DNA of 61,759 nt, taken from positions 1 through 61,759 of the forward strand of contig JAEZDC010000041.1 in the NCBI GenBank assembly GCA_023429825.1. The letters run 5' to 3'. Below, piece by piece: positions 26,236 to 35,197 of the stretch. The translations under genes and the position numbers were made by a program. The notes below the pieces were generated by a model that searched no databases, had not been told where the DNA came from, and saw only the letters and a program-made list of their open reading frames with translations. The stretch's first letter is position 1; every line of letters starts with the position of its first letter. Source of the DNA: Bacteroidota bacterium (GTDB lineage Bacteria > Bacteroidota > Bacteroidia > Chitinophagales > Chitinophagaceae).

Positions 26236-26703
26236 ATGCAGAATAAAATTTCCGCAGTATTAAGCGATCAGGATCGGGATGATGCGATCGCATCTATAGA
26301 AGCCGCCCAGGCGAAGCTTCCGTTTTTAATAGCCATTCCTTCCAACCAGAAAAAAAAGCTCAGGAAGTTATCTTCCGACAGTGTTGAGTTTGTTTCGCTG
26401 GCGCTGGATGGTTCCGTTACGTTCAAGAATGCACTCCGTGCAGACTTCCCCCATGCAGAATTCGCAAAGGATGTTGACTTACTAGGTAAGCTTAACAAGG
26501 TTCGCAACATAACCGCGGCATTCCTGGAATTATTAGAAGACAGCATAACGCTGGCCGGTTCAGATGCGATGACATCTGCAGATGTGGTGTACAGCTACCT
26601 GAAGAAAGCTGCAGAGTCAGATGCGAATGCTAAAGACCTGGTATCTAAAATGGGAAAGAAATACGAAGCACAAAGAGGGGCTCGCAAGGACGACAACAAA
26701 TAA
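26236..26703 (+). CDS. hypothetical protein, conserved-looking helical
   Basis: 155 residues with no signal or transmembrane part. I do not recognise the family. The sequence is mostly helical with FLIAIPSNQKKKLRKLSSDS near residue 35, a FPHAEFAKDVDLLGKLNKV segment and a basic, charged C-terminus (KKYEAQRGARKDDNK). Codon use is like that of its neighbours. It is preceded by a double terminator and followed by a hairpin terminator, so it forms its own transcription unit. It could be a nucleoid- or stress-related protein, but nothing decides this. Confidence 0.65.
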   Translation: MQNKISAVLSDQDRDDAIASIEAAQAKLPFLIAIPSNQKKKLRKLSSDSVEFVSLALDGSVTFKNALRADFPHAEFAKDVDLLGKLNKVRNITAAFLELLEDSITLAGSDAMTSADVVYSYLKKAAESDANAKDLVSKMGKKYEAQRGARKDDNK

Positions 26704-26735
26704 GGCGCTTAGACACTAATTTTTACCTGTAGTTG

Positions 26736-26774
26736 GTTCCCCACTGCCCGAAAGCAGATGGGGAACTGGCTTTT
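26736..26774 (+). terminator. hairpin terminator after the 155-residue protein gene
   Basis: GTTCCCCA-CTGC pairs with GCAG-A-TGGGGAAC around CCGAAA, a strong stem with one bulged A, followed by TGGCTTTT. The T-run is short. Confidence 0.6.
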
Positions 26775-26785
26775 AGGGGGTGACT

Positions 26786-27060
26786 CATCGGTTAGAGCCG
26801 ATCAACCATCGGGTATAAGGCGATCAAGCATCGGTTAAAGCCGATGAGCTATCGGGTACAAGGTGATGGTGCATCGGTTGAGGCCGATGGGCTATCGGGT
26901 ATAAGGCGATGGTGCATCGGTTAAAGCCGATGGGCTATCGGGTATAAGGTGATGGTGCATCGATTAGAGCCGATGACCTATCGGCTATAAGGTGATGGTG
27001 CATCGGTTAGAGCCGGTGATCCATCGGGTATAGGGTGATGTGCATCGGTTAGAGCATGAG
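26786..27060. repeat. tandem array of 43-bp units with internal hairpins (about 6.4 units)
   Basis: Units begin with CATCGG (CATCGA in the fifth) at 26786, 26829, 26872, 26915, 26958 and 27001 (period 43), with a last partial unit at 27043 (42 bp later). A typical unit starts CATCGGTTAAAGCCGATG, a perfect 6-bp inverted repeat around TTAAAG, and continues with ATCGGGTATAAGGCGAT, a second, related inverted repeat. Each unit is therefore itself a diverged dimer of about 21-22 bp. The array fills most of the 427-bp gap 26704-27130. Since 43 is not a multiple of 3 and stops interrupt the frames, it is not coding. Confidence 0.93.
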
Positions 27061-27130
27061 TAGAAAATGGTTGGAACATTGATTTTAGGTAGGAATGGAG
27101 TTACTTATATTTATGATACTATAGATATCT

Positions 27131-28057
27131 ATGACAATCCGTTTCATTGTTTTTCTTTTTTGTGTTGGTTGTATTACCAAGCTATATGGGCAGCCAAAAA
27201 TGGTTGATTGGACCGAATACTTTACAATGGTTAGAAAAGCAGACTCTCTTTACAACCTGAGACAATATCATCAGGCATTGCATCATTATTCAAGTGCATT
27301 TTTGTTCAATTCAGGAGGTTATGCTAAGGGAGATAAATATAAAGTAGCACGTGCATGGGCTAGAGTAGGAAATAAGGACTCTGCTTTCTTCGCTTTACAA
27401 CAAGAGATAACATTAGGTTTTACCAAAAGTCAGCAACTGAGTAGTGAGCCTGCATTCCGTTTGTTACATAAAGAAAAAGAATGGAAGCAAATAATAAAGT
27501 CTGTAAGACATAATCAGGACCAATTAGGCGAGTATGGTGTTATTAAAGAAAAGCTAGAGAAAGTATTTGCTTTAGATCAGAAATATAGAAATCGTTACCA
27601 GTCAGTCATTGACTCTTTTGGCTTTGGGTCTCGGAAAATGCGTCGCTTACAAAAGCAAATGAAAGCAGCGGATAAGAAAAATCTTATGTATGTAGCTAGC
27701 TTGATTGATAAATATGGATGGATAAGTTATGATAGCATTGGAGTAGAAGGTAGCAATGCCCTTTTTATGGTTATACAACACGCAGACTCTGCTACCCAGG
27801 AAAAATATCTTCCTGTAATGAGAGAAGCAGTAAAACAAAAAAAAGCATTTATCAATCAATTGGCCATGCTTGAAGATCTGGTGTTGGTAAGAAGAGGCTC
27901 AAAGCAAATTTATGGAACACAGGTTTACTGGGACAAACTCACGAAAAAGTGGAAACTGTCACCCATCGAAAATGAAAAAGATGTGGACAAGAGAAGAGCC
28001 GAAGTAGGATTGCAGCCTTTAAAGGATTATCTAAAACATTTTGGTATTGATTATTAA
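27131..28057 (+). CDS. exported DUF6624-like protein
   Basis: 308 residues with a signal peptide (MTIRFIVFLFCVGCITKLYG). The N-terminal part (about 30-110) looks like a TPR-type helical region (YNLRQYHQALHHYSSAF). The C-terminal part matches DUF6624: DKYGWISYDSIGVEGSNALF, HADSATQEKYLPVMREAVK, LEDLVLVRRGSKQIYGTQV, SPIENEKDVDKRRAEVGLQP. The family has a conserved His/Gln-Tyr-Gly-Thr-Gln core but no known activity. The start codon lies 71 bp after the tandem array. A small inverted-repeat element follows the stop by 16 bp. Confidence 0.82.
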   Translation: MTIRFIVFLFCVGCITKLYGQPKMVDWTEYFTMVRKADSLYNLRQYHQALHHYSSAFLFNSGGYAKGDKYKVARAWARVGNKDSAFFALQQEITLGFTKSQQLSSEPAFRLLHKEKEWKQIIKSVRHNQDQLGEYGVIKEKLEKVFALDQKYRNRYQSVIDSFGFGSRKMRRLQKQMKAADKKNLMYVASLIDKYGWISYDSIGVEGSNALFMVIQHADSATQEKYLPVMREAVKQKKAFINQLAMLEDLVLVRRGSKQIYGTQVYWDKLTKKWKLSPIENEKDVDKRRAEVGLQPLKDYLKHFGIDY

Positions 28058-28073
28058 TCGTTCCCTCTATTCT

Positions 28074-28120
28074 CCGCAATGTCTCTCCCGCTAAACAAAG
28101 TGAGTAGGCGGACATTGCGG
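28074..28120. repeat. small inverted-repeat element, copy A
   Basis: CCGCAATGTC (28074-28083) and GACATTGCGG (28111-28120) form perfect 10-bp arms around a 27-bp centre containing AAAGTGAGTAGGCG. A diverged copy ends the next gene (28554-28595). Confidence 0.75.
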
Positions 28121-28160
28121 GTTTGTAATATCTTCACTTATCATGTGTTAAGTGATTTAC

Positions 28161-28583
28161 ATGAACGTAAGTAGAAAATTCATTCTTGTTGTTGGATTTG
28201 CTCACGCTTTCATAGTGATAGGTTTTGGCCATGCCGTAGCAGTTCTGGGCTTGACAATACTTTTTGCACCCGAATTTATTTCGAACCCAGATATTATTGA
28301 TTTGGTATTGCTTAAAGCCGATAAGCTACCGGCAATCGGAACTCTTAGTTTATTTGGGTATATAATGCTGATCAGTGCTTTCTTTAGCAAAGAAAGGAGG
28401 AGGCATGTTTTTTATTTTATTTCTATCACCTTTCTTTGGTGGACGATCGGGTATTTAATAGCTCCTGAATATGAATGGGAAATGATATCCTCGTCTCCTT
28501 TATTCTATTGCCCCTTTTTAATTGTATCACTTGTTCCTTCATTCTCCCTTTTTCGCAATGTCCCCAACAAAGAAAGTAAGTAG
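28161..28583 (+). CDS. small integral membrane protein
   Basis: 140 residues from ATG 28161; the frame also has GTG at 28152. Four hydrophobic segments are visible: VVGFAHAFIVIGFGHAVAVL, IGTLSLFGYIMLISAFF, FYFISITFLWWTIGYLIA and FLIVSLVPSFSLF. I do not recognise a family. The last ten codons or so, ending NVPNKESK, lie in repeat copy B, so the original C-terminus may have been replaced. It stands alone on the plus strand after the DUF6624-like gene. Confidence 0.65.
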   Translation: MNVSRKFILVVGFAHAFIVIGFGHAVAVLGLTILFAPEFISNPDIIDLVLLKADKLPAIGTLSLFGYIMLISAFFSKERRRHVFYFISITFLWWTIGYLIAPEYEWEMISSSPLFYCPFLIVSLVPSFSLFRNVPNKESK

Positions 28584-28595
28584 GCGGATATAGCG
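28554..28595. repeat. small inverted-repeat element, copy B, overlapping a gene end
   Basis: CGCAATGTCC...AAAGTAAGTAGGCGGATATAGCGG is clearly related to copy A at 28074. The arms are less perfect here. The TAG stop of the membrane-protein gene (28581-28583) lies inside it. Confidence 0.7.
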
Positions 28596-28693
28596 GTGTA
28601 GTGTACTGTACTATTCATTAATAAAGGTAGCCTACCTTGGCGCCACTAGTATCGGGCAACTGTTTCATTGTATCTTACAACAAATCATCCTTC

Positions 28694-29215
28694 ATGCACA
28701 AGTTAAGTTCCCTCCTCTCCTTTTTATTGTGTTGTAGTTTGTTTACCATCGCACAAACACCCGAACAAAAGCTGGAGGAGATGGGCATTCGTTTGCCTGC
28801 TGTGTCTAAACCTATTGCAAATTATGTGAGTGCGGTGCGGGTTGGTAACCTGTTATACTTGTCGGGCAAAGGTCCTTCGGATAGTAATGGTGTGTATATA
28901 TCGGGCAAACTAGGTAAAGAACTGTCGATAGAGAAAGGATATGCAGCCGCAAGGTTAACAGCAATGCATCACCTGGCAGTATTGAAAGCAGAACTCGGTG
29001 ATCTTTCTAAAGTGAAGCGAATTGTAAAAGTGCTGGGCATGGTGAATAGTGTACCGGAGTTTGCAGATCATCCAAAAGTGATCAATGGATACAGCGACCT
29101 GATGGTGCAGGTGTTTGGCGATAAGGGCAAACATGCCCGCAGTGCAGTTGGTATGGGTTCGTTGCCGATGAATATGGCGGTGGAGGTGGAAGTGATAGTG
29201 GAGGTAGATGATTAA
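28694..29215 (+). CDS. exported RidA/YjgF-like protein
   Basis: ATG 28694 (MHKLSSLLSFLLCCSLFTIAQ) gives a signal peptide; an upstream TTG in the same frame is rejected. The 173-residue protein contains a RidA-fold domain: ISKP-like PAVSKPIANYVSAVRVGNLLYLSGKGP, YAAARLTAMHHLAVLKAELGDLSKV and SAVGMGSLPMNMAVEVEVIV. It belongs to the divergent YjgF subgroup and lacks the catalytic Arg context of true enamine deaminases, as far as can be judged. Export of a RidA fold is unusual compared with E. coli but seen in Bacteroidota. Substrate unknown. Confidence 0.85.
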   Translation: MHKLSSLLSFLLCCSLFTIAQTPEQKLEEMGIRLPAVSKPIANYVSAVRVGNLLYLSGKGPSDSNGVYISGKLGKELSIEKGYAAARLTAMHHLAVLKAELGDLSKVKRIVKVLGMVNSVPEFADHPKVINGYSDLMVQVFGDKGKHARSAVGMGSLPMNMAVEVEVIVEVDD

Positions 29216-29305
29216 TACTACATAAGGTTTCGAACCTTTGAAACTTGGTATCCTGATAAAACGATAAGCGTATATTTATAAAGCTTCTCACCTAAATCAA
29301 CGATC

Positions 29306-29833
29306 ATGCTTTATCTAATTTGGGCACTGCTAAACACTGCAATATTTATCTTTTTCCTTGTCACCTGTTTCAGGGCAACGAAACTGGTAAGAGAAAAATT
29401 AGGAATGCTTCCGGTGATAGTGTTTGTATTTGGATTGTTATCGTTCATGAGCAACGCTGATAGCGAAAACGACAACAAAGAGCCGGGCTCATCTCAATTG
29501 CGTACCTGGAAGTTTACTGCTCTTGACAGCCTCGATGAAAATTCCACTGCCATAATAAATGTTGATCTTGAAAAGACCTGGATCGTAGATTATCAACTTG
29601 GAATTAAATACGGCAAAGACAAAAAAGGAATATCCAATATCCCCATCAGCGCCTATTCATCAGCTAATGGTTGGGTTGTGGGCACAAACTGGAGACCTTC
29701 ATCGATCATCGTCAATACAAACGAACAGAACCAATTAGAATACGAGGTTAATAGCACCTTAGAATGGAAATTACTGGGCATGACAGTATACGCTCAGCCG
29801 AAAAACTACAATGGAACTGCATCACTAAAATGA
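29306..29833 (+). CDS. hypothetical membrane-anchored protein
   Basis: 175 residues. Two hydrophobic helices (about 2-22 and 34-50) precede a polar domain with beta-strand pattern (STAIINVDLEKTWIVDYQLG, SAYSSANGWVVGTNWRP, LEWKLLGMTVYAQPKNY). I do not recognise it. It starts 90 bp after the RidA-like gene, and its stop lies 29 bp before the probable start of the second serine hydrolase, so the two may be one transcript. Confidence 0.65.
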   Translation: MLYLIWALLNTAIFIFFLVTCFRATKLVREKLGMLPVIVFVFGLLSFMSNADSENDNKEPGSSQLRTWKFTALDSLDENSTAIINVDLEKTWIVDYQLGIKYGKDKKGISNIPISAYSSANGWVVGTNWRPSSIIVNTNEQNQLEYEVNSTLEWKLLGMTVYAQPKNYNGTASLK

Positions 29834-29862
29834 ATTTATACATCTACCGCAAACACATACCC

Positions 29863-31380
29863 ATGAAAAAGATAACGCTTGCTATCATCATCCTATCTAT
29901 CTCTTTCAGCACTTATAGCCAATCAACACATCCATTCCAGAAAAAACTCCCTACTATCGATAAGTATATCGACAGCTTCATGAAAACATGGAACATACCG
30001 GGGCTGGCAGTGGGCATCGTATATAAAGATCAACTGGTATATGCCAAAGGCTATGGCTATCGTGATATGGAAAAACGTTTGCCTGTAGATGCAAACACCA
30101 TCTTCCCTATCGCTTCCAATACAAAACTGTTTACAGCAACAGCAGCAGCCATGCTGGCAGAAGAAGGTAAACTCAGTCTTGATAAACCGGTAAGAACGTA
30201 TATGCCTTCGCTCAACTTCAACAATGATGAGTTGAATGCAAAGGTCACACTGCGTGATATGCTCTCTCACAGAACAGGATTGCCGAGGTATGATGGCATC
30301 TGGGTCGGTTCGTCATTTACAAGAAAGGAAACAGTAGAGCGTGTGGTACATATGAAGCCGGTACTCGGCTACAGGGATGGTTATATCTACAACAACATGA
30401 TGTATGCCTCTGCAGGCGCAGTGATGGAAACAGTAACGGGTATGCCATGGGAAGAGATCACCCGTAAAAAACTATTACAGCCTTTGGAGATGAGTGCTTC
30501 AGGTTTTACAAATGAAGAGATGATGCCACATGGCAACTATGCCATATCATACTATGAACCCGATAGCACTACTAAACTGGTAAAGAAAACGCACCTGTAC
30601 CAGAGTGCGGGGTTGGGACCTGCCGGTACGATCAGATCGAATGTGGAAGACATGAGCCATTGGATGATCGCACAATTGAACGGAGGAAAACATAAAGGGA
30701 AACAGGTGATGAGCGAGAGTGTGATCAAACAAACGCTGGTGCCTAATGCGATCGCAGATAAAGAGGGCAAATGGGATGAGCTTTCTAATTCGTTGTATGC
30801 GTTGGGTCGTACGATACAAACCTACAAGGGATATAAGATATCTACGCACACCGGTTCGATAGATGGGTTTTATTCAAATCTCACTTTCCTCCCTGCTGAA
30901 AACATTGCCATCTTCATGGTGCACAACAGTGTGCCTGGCGGAAGTACAAGGTCTGTGATGGCGTATCCTGTGATAGATCGTTTGTTGAATCTCTCGCTCA
31001 CACCATGGAGTGAACGATACAGGACAGAATACCTGAAAAGTAAAGCGGATGCAAAAAGATCTATTGACTCGGTTGCGGCAACGCAGGTGAAGAATACCAC
31101 TCCATCACACCCGTTGAAAGATTATACAGGTAAATACACCAATCCTATATATGGTGAGCTAATGATAGAACTGGAGAATGATTTGCTGGTGCTTGCAGTT
31201 AGAAACCAGCGATCAATATTGCATCATTTTCATTACGATCAATTCACTACTAAAGAAGAAACGACCGACAAACTTGATTTCCGTTTCAATTTTTTGATGA
31301 ATACTAAAGGAGAGATCAATAGGTTTACGACGATGTCGTTTGGTGAGGGGGCAGCGGAGTTTGTGAAGGTGGGGAAGTGA
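29863..31380 (+). CDS. secreted beta-lactamase-fold serine hydrolase, second paralogue
   Basis: ATG 29863 (MKKITLAIIILSISFSTYSQ) is chosen because it begins a signal peptide; the longer frame from 29764 overlaps the previous gene. The 505-residue protein has Ser85-Asn-Thr-Lys88, Tyr176-Asn-Asn178 (a proper Y-x-N) and His329-Thr-Gly. The C-terminal about 100 residues (LKDYTGKYTNPIYGELMIEL) match a DUF3471-type domain. It is a paralogue of the gene at 8079-9590 and shares the GLAVGIVYKDQLVYAKGYG segment pattern. A probable periplasmic esterase or peptidase. Confidence 0.92.
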   Translation: MKKITLAIIILSISFSTYSQSTHPFQKKLPTIDKYIDSFMKTWNIPGLAVGIVYKDQLVYAKGYGYRDMEKRLPVDANTIFPIASNTKLFTATAAAMLAEEGKLSLDKPVRTYMPSLNFNNDELNAKVTLRDMLSHRTGLPRYDGIWVGSSFTRKETVERVVHMKPVLGYRDGYIYNNMMYASAGAVMETVTGMPWEEITRKKLLQPLEMSASGFTNEEMMPHGNYAISYYEPDSTTKLVKKTHLYQSAGLGPAGTIRSNVEDMSHWMIAQLNGGKHKGKQVMSESVIKQTLVPNAIADKEGKWDELSNSLYALGRTIQTYKGYKISTHTGSIDGFYSNLTFLPAENIAIFMVHNSVPGGSTRSVMAYPVIDRLLNLSLTPWSERYRTEYLKSKADAKRSIDSVAATQVKNTTPSHPLKDYTGKYTNPIYGELMIELENDLLVLAVRNQRSILHHFHYDQFTTKEETTDKLDFRFNFLMNTKGEINRFTTMSFGEGAAEFVKVGK

Positions 31381-31440
31381 GAGTTAGAAACACATTTGAC
31401 ATTCTGAGAGAGTGGCTGCTTTTTTCGAAACCTACTCGCT

Positions 31441-31830
31441 TTACAAATGACCATCAACTCTCACATCTGCAGCTATCAATGTAGCTAACAACAGAGCAGA
31501 TGAGGTTATGATATACGCTAGTACGTATTGATTGTACAGTTTATGTTTTTCAGTTTGCTTAGCGAAATCAGCGAAAACACTTTTATAGCGTGATCGATGA
31601 TATAATAGAATGTAATTTATCAAAGCTATTAGAACCCATAAAGAATATAAAGGAATCTTTGTAATCGACGGAATGAAATCGAAAAGCAAACTCAACCAAA
31701 ACCAAATCGAAAACACATTAAATCCTATTAATACCACAGACATAAAAAAAGAACCACTAAGAGGAACGCTATCTCTCCGCTTAACATAGTAAGTGTATAT
31801 CACATAGTTTAATACAAAAAAAGCTTTCAT
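31441..31830 (-). CDS. small membrane protein
   Basis: 129 residues from ATG 31830. A GTG at 31845 would overlap the upstream stop by 1 nt (TAGTG) and is an alternative coupled start. Four hydrophobic segments are seen (FFVLNYVIYTYYV, FFMSVVLIGFNVFSIWFWLS, LYSLWVLIALINYILLY and YVLAYIITSSALLLATLIA). I do not recognise a family. It follows the M20 peptidase gene on the same strand. Confidence 0.6.
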   Translation of the reverse strand: MKAFFVLNYVIYTYYVKRRDSVPLSGSFFMSVVLIGFNVFSIWFWLSLLFDFIPSITKIPLYSLWVLIALINYILLYHRSRYKSVFADFAKQTEKHKLYNQYVLAYIITSSALLLATLIAADVRVDGHL

Positions 31831-31844
31831 GTAGGAGTTTAACA

Positions 31845-33128
31845 CTACCTCGTCAATCTATAAATCAACAACGCCGCCCTCTGTACCAACTTTTCAAAAC
31901 TTCCAAGATTCATTGTTTCTCCCGGTGCATGTTCACCTTTACCTTCTACACCCAATCCATCAATGGCATCAAGATATTTAGCAACGTAAGAAATATCACC
32001 TGCACCACGGCTGCCCGGGTCTCCTGCTTTCACTTCACCATAACCAAGATCAAGGGAAACCTTATTGAGTACAGCAACCAATGCATCGTTGCCTTTAGTA
32101 GGTTCCATTGAAGGCATACCATCTCTAAAGTCTATAGTCGCTCTTGTGCCTTTAAGGTTGTTGCTGTTCACAATACGCAGCATTCTTTGCTTGGCAGAAT
32201 CTTTTTGTGCAACAGTCAGGAAACGTAGATCACCCTGCACGATACATGCAGGTGAAATGATATTGATCTTAGAAGCCACCCTTGCAGTGATGTTGGCAGA
32301 GTCGTGTGATATTTCCGTACCGCCGATGATCAGGCCAGGATTGAAGGTGAGGTATTTCTCATTACCAAGTTGTGTTCTGAATTCATTGATGATACGTGCT
32401 GCCTCATAGATTGCACCATACCCCGTTCTAAAAACACCTGAAGAATGTGCCTGCTCACCGTACACTTTTAATTTCCAGTCAGAGTAACCTCTTCTTGCAG
32501 TAGCAATGGTGTGCAGTCCATTGGCGCCTTCAAAACCCAAAGCTATATCGTGTTGTTTGGCTCTTTCAATAAAATCACCACGGCTGATGATATCGGGCTT
32601 GCCTGTCTTCTCTTCATCGCCTGTGAAGTAGGCAGTGATGGTGGCATCGTCCAATAAACCATTCTTATACAAAGCATGCAGTGCAGCAAAGATCACTACG
32701 TCGCCACCTTTCATATCAGAAACACCTTGTCCTGTTACCGTACTATCGTTGAGTTGCTTGTAAGGGTTGGCAGGCATGTCGGGCTCAAATACCGTATCAA
32801 GATGACCAATGAGAAAAAGTTTCTTGCCTTTCTTTCCTTTTGTGGATGCCACTAAATGACCGGCACGTTTAACAGAGTCGGGCATCGCGATCCATTCTGT
32901 TTTGAAATTGATGCCGTCGAATGCTTTACCTAACACATCACCCGTAGCTCTCACACCTTTTACATTGAGCGAACCACTGTTGATATCAACCATCTGCTGT
33001 AGCAATTTTAAATGCTGTGGTAAAGACTCATGTATGGTAGCAAGAATTTTCTTTTCATCATTGTTGAGGTTCTGTGCATTCGTGTGAAGAGCGAATACTA
33101 AAGCTGCGAAGACAAATAATTTTCTCAT
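31845..33128 (-). CDS. secreted M20-family metallopeptidase, carboxypeptidase G2-like
   Basis: 427 residues with a signal peptide (MRKLFVFAALVFALHTNAQ). The metal-site motifs are LIGHLDTVF, GQGVSDMKGGDVV (bridging Asp) and FTGDEEKTG (catalytic Glu pair), with GSRGAGDISYVA and GEHAPGETMN near the C-terminus. The dimerisation domain lies between. The order and spacing fit glutamate carboxypeptidase/ArgE-like M20A enzymes, which cleave C-terminal residues or N-acyl groups. Being exported, it probably acts on periplasmic peptides. It differs clearly from the M20D amidohydrolase at 9704. Confidence 0.92.
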   Translation of the reverse strand: MRKLFVFAALVFALHTNAQNLNNDEKKILATIHESLPQHLKLLQQMVDINSGSLNVKGVRATGDVLGKAFDGINFKTEWIAMPDSVKRAGHLVASTKGKKGKKLFLIGHLDTVFEPDMPANPYKQLNDSTVTGQGVSDMKGGDVVIFAALHALYKNGLLDDATITAYFTGDEEKTGKPDIISRGDFIERAKQHDIALGFEGANGLHTIATARRGYSDWKLKVYGEQAHSSGVFRTGYGAIYEAARIINEFRTQLGNEKYLTFNPGLIIGGTEISHDSANITARVASKINIISPACIVQGDLRFLTVAQKDSAKQRMLRIVNSNNLKGTRATIDFRDGMPSMEPTKGNDALVAVLNKVSLDLGYGEVKAGDPGSRGAGDISYVAKYLDAIDGLGVEGKGEHAPGETMNLGSFEKLVQRAALLIYRLTR

Positions 33129-33158
33129 AAAATAAATGTATGAAAGCTGTATGATAAT

Positions 33159-35036
33159 TTATTGCATCAGTTCGCTGAGTTCGAGCCAACGCATCTCTTT
33201 CAATTCAAGCTCATTGCTGATCTCTGTAAGCCTGCGGCTGATGCGCTCTACTTTTTCATAACCGAGTTCAGGATCACTGAGCTGGTTGGTGAGTTGTTCC
33301 CTTTCTGTTTCTAATGCAGGTATCTCTTTTTCTAACTGTTCAAATTCTCTTTTCTCTTTGAAGCCTGCTTTCTTCTTTTCAACAGGTCTTACATCAACAT
33401 TTTTGGTTTCAACCACTGCAACCTTTGGTGTTTCTTTTTTCTCCTGCTCCTTCTCCCATATCCTGAATTGAGTATAGTTACCGGGGAAATCCTGTATCTC
33501 GCCATCGCCTTTGAAAACAAAAAGGTGATCCACCAGTTTATCCATAAAATAACGATCGTGGCTCACAATGAGTACACATCCCTGGTATTCAGCAAGAAAA
33601 TTCTCGAGTACGTTGAGCGTAGGCAGATCGATATCGTTAGTAGGCTCATCTAGTATTAAAAAATTGGGATTGCGAAAAAGAATGGTGAGTAGTTGCAAAC
33701 GTTTCTTCTCTCCACCACTTAATGAACTGAGGTAAGTGAATTGTTTTTCTGCAGGAAATAAGAACAGCTCGAGGAATTGTGCAGCACTTAAGCTTCCACC
33801 TTTTGCCAAAGGAAAACTCTCAGCGAATGTTTTTACGTATTCAATCACCCGCATATCATCTTTGATCACTAACCCCTGCTGTGAGAAATTACCAAAAACA
33901 ACAGTATCACCAATGTTGATCTTACCGGTATCAGCAGGTTCAATGCCTTGCAATATGTTGAGGAAAGTAGATTTACCCACGCCGTTCTTCCCAATGATCC
34001 CTACACGTTCGCCTTTACTGAAAGTATAATCGAAGCCTTTGAGTATCTCTTTATCGCCATAGCTTTTATACACTTTCTTTAGTTCAACGATCTTCCCTCC
34101 CAGCCTGTTCATCTTCATCTGCAGTTGCAGTTGTTGATCTTCTATCTTTTGTTTTGCCTTGTCTTCTACATCATAAAAGCGGTCTTGCCTGGCTTTGCTC
34201 TTGGTAGTTCTTGCTTTGGGTTGCTTACGCATCCACTCCAGTTCTTTCCGGTATTCGTTCTTTGCTTTATCTATGCTGGCAAGTTCACTTTCAATTCTTG
34301 CAGCCTTCTTCTCTAAATAATTTTCATAATCTCCTTTGTACACGTACATATTGCTGCGTTCCAGTTCCCATATCTCGTCGCAGACTGCGTCTAAGAAATA
34401 ACGGTCGTGGGTTACCAGTAAGAGTGTTACATTTTCCTGGTTGAGGTAATGCTCCAGCCATTCGATCATGCCTACATCGAGATGGTTCGTCGGCTCATCC
34501 ATCATCAGCAATGTGTGCTTGTGTTCGAATCCAATATCGATAAGCGTTTTAGCCAGTGCCACTCTTTTTCTTTGACCACCGCTGAGCTCACTCATTTTAC
34601 TTTGAAGGTGATGGATATTCAGCTTACCCAATATCTCTTTCACTTTTGCTTCAAACTGCCAGGCATTCAATTCTTCCATCCTTGCCATGGCCTGTGATAA
34701 CGCATGAGCATCTTCTGCATCGGCAGCGGCTTCATACATTTTGATCGCATTCATCACCGGGTGGTTCACATGATAGATGTTTTCAAGCACGGACCTGTTC
34801 TCTTCAAACTGCGGTTCTTGTTAATACAAGGCGACGGTCACTTCTTTATGAATCCATAGCTTGCCATCATCCGGAGTTTCAAGACCAGCGAGGATTCTGA
34901 GCAATGTTGATTTACCTACGCCATTTCTCGCGATCAAAGCGATCTTATCACCTTCGTTGATATTAAAAGATATATTCCTGAAAAGTGGGGTAATTCCGAA
35001 GCTCTTGGTTAACTCTTCTGCAGATACATAATGCAT
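33159..35036 (-). pseudogene. ABC-F ATPase interrupted by one in-frame TAA
   Basis: Read from ATG 35036 (MHYVSAEELTKSFGI), the frame runs through the first Walker A (ARNGVGKSTLLRILAG) to VTVALY, then TAA at 34823-34821, then continues in the same frame with QEPQFEENRSVLENIYHV to the end at 33159. Without the stop it would be a 625-residue, two-ATPase ABC-F protein of normal length, with signature LSGGQRKRVALAK, the linker, second Walker A GKNGVGKSTFLNIL and signature LSSLSGGEKKRLQLL, plus a C-terminal coiled coil. Restart at GTG 34790 would lose the first Walker A. ABC-F proteins act on ribosomes. A recent nonsense mutation, readthrough or a sequencing error are all possible. Confidence 0.85.
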
Positions 35037-35040
35037 GGCG

Positions 35041-35048
35041 CAAAGATA
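35041..35048 (-). promoter_or_regulatory. -7 box TATCTTTG directly before the ABC-F start
   Basis: CAAAGATA on the plus strand reads TATCTTTG on the minus strand and ends 4 nt before ATG 35036, pointing to a leaderless transcript. Confidence 0.45.
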
Positions 35049-35197
35049 GTTTGATAGAAGTCTAATCACATTATAACTGCGACTAATAAGCATTTTCCTG
35101 ATTATAAAAATGAATCAATGATGACAAAGAACATCACCAGCAATAGCCAATTATTCTGTTTATTGCAGGAAATTAATAACCAAACGAAAGGACACAA

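Noticed and set aside
26786..27060. CRISPR array
   Set aside because: The units are repeated end to end with no unique spacers between them, and there are no cas genes in the window.
33159..34790. Separate 543-residue ATPase starting at GTG 34790
   Set aside because: It lacks the first Walker A and is in frame with the upstream ABC-F N-terminus across a single TAA, so it is the remainder of one gene.
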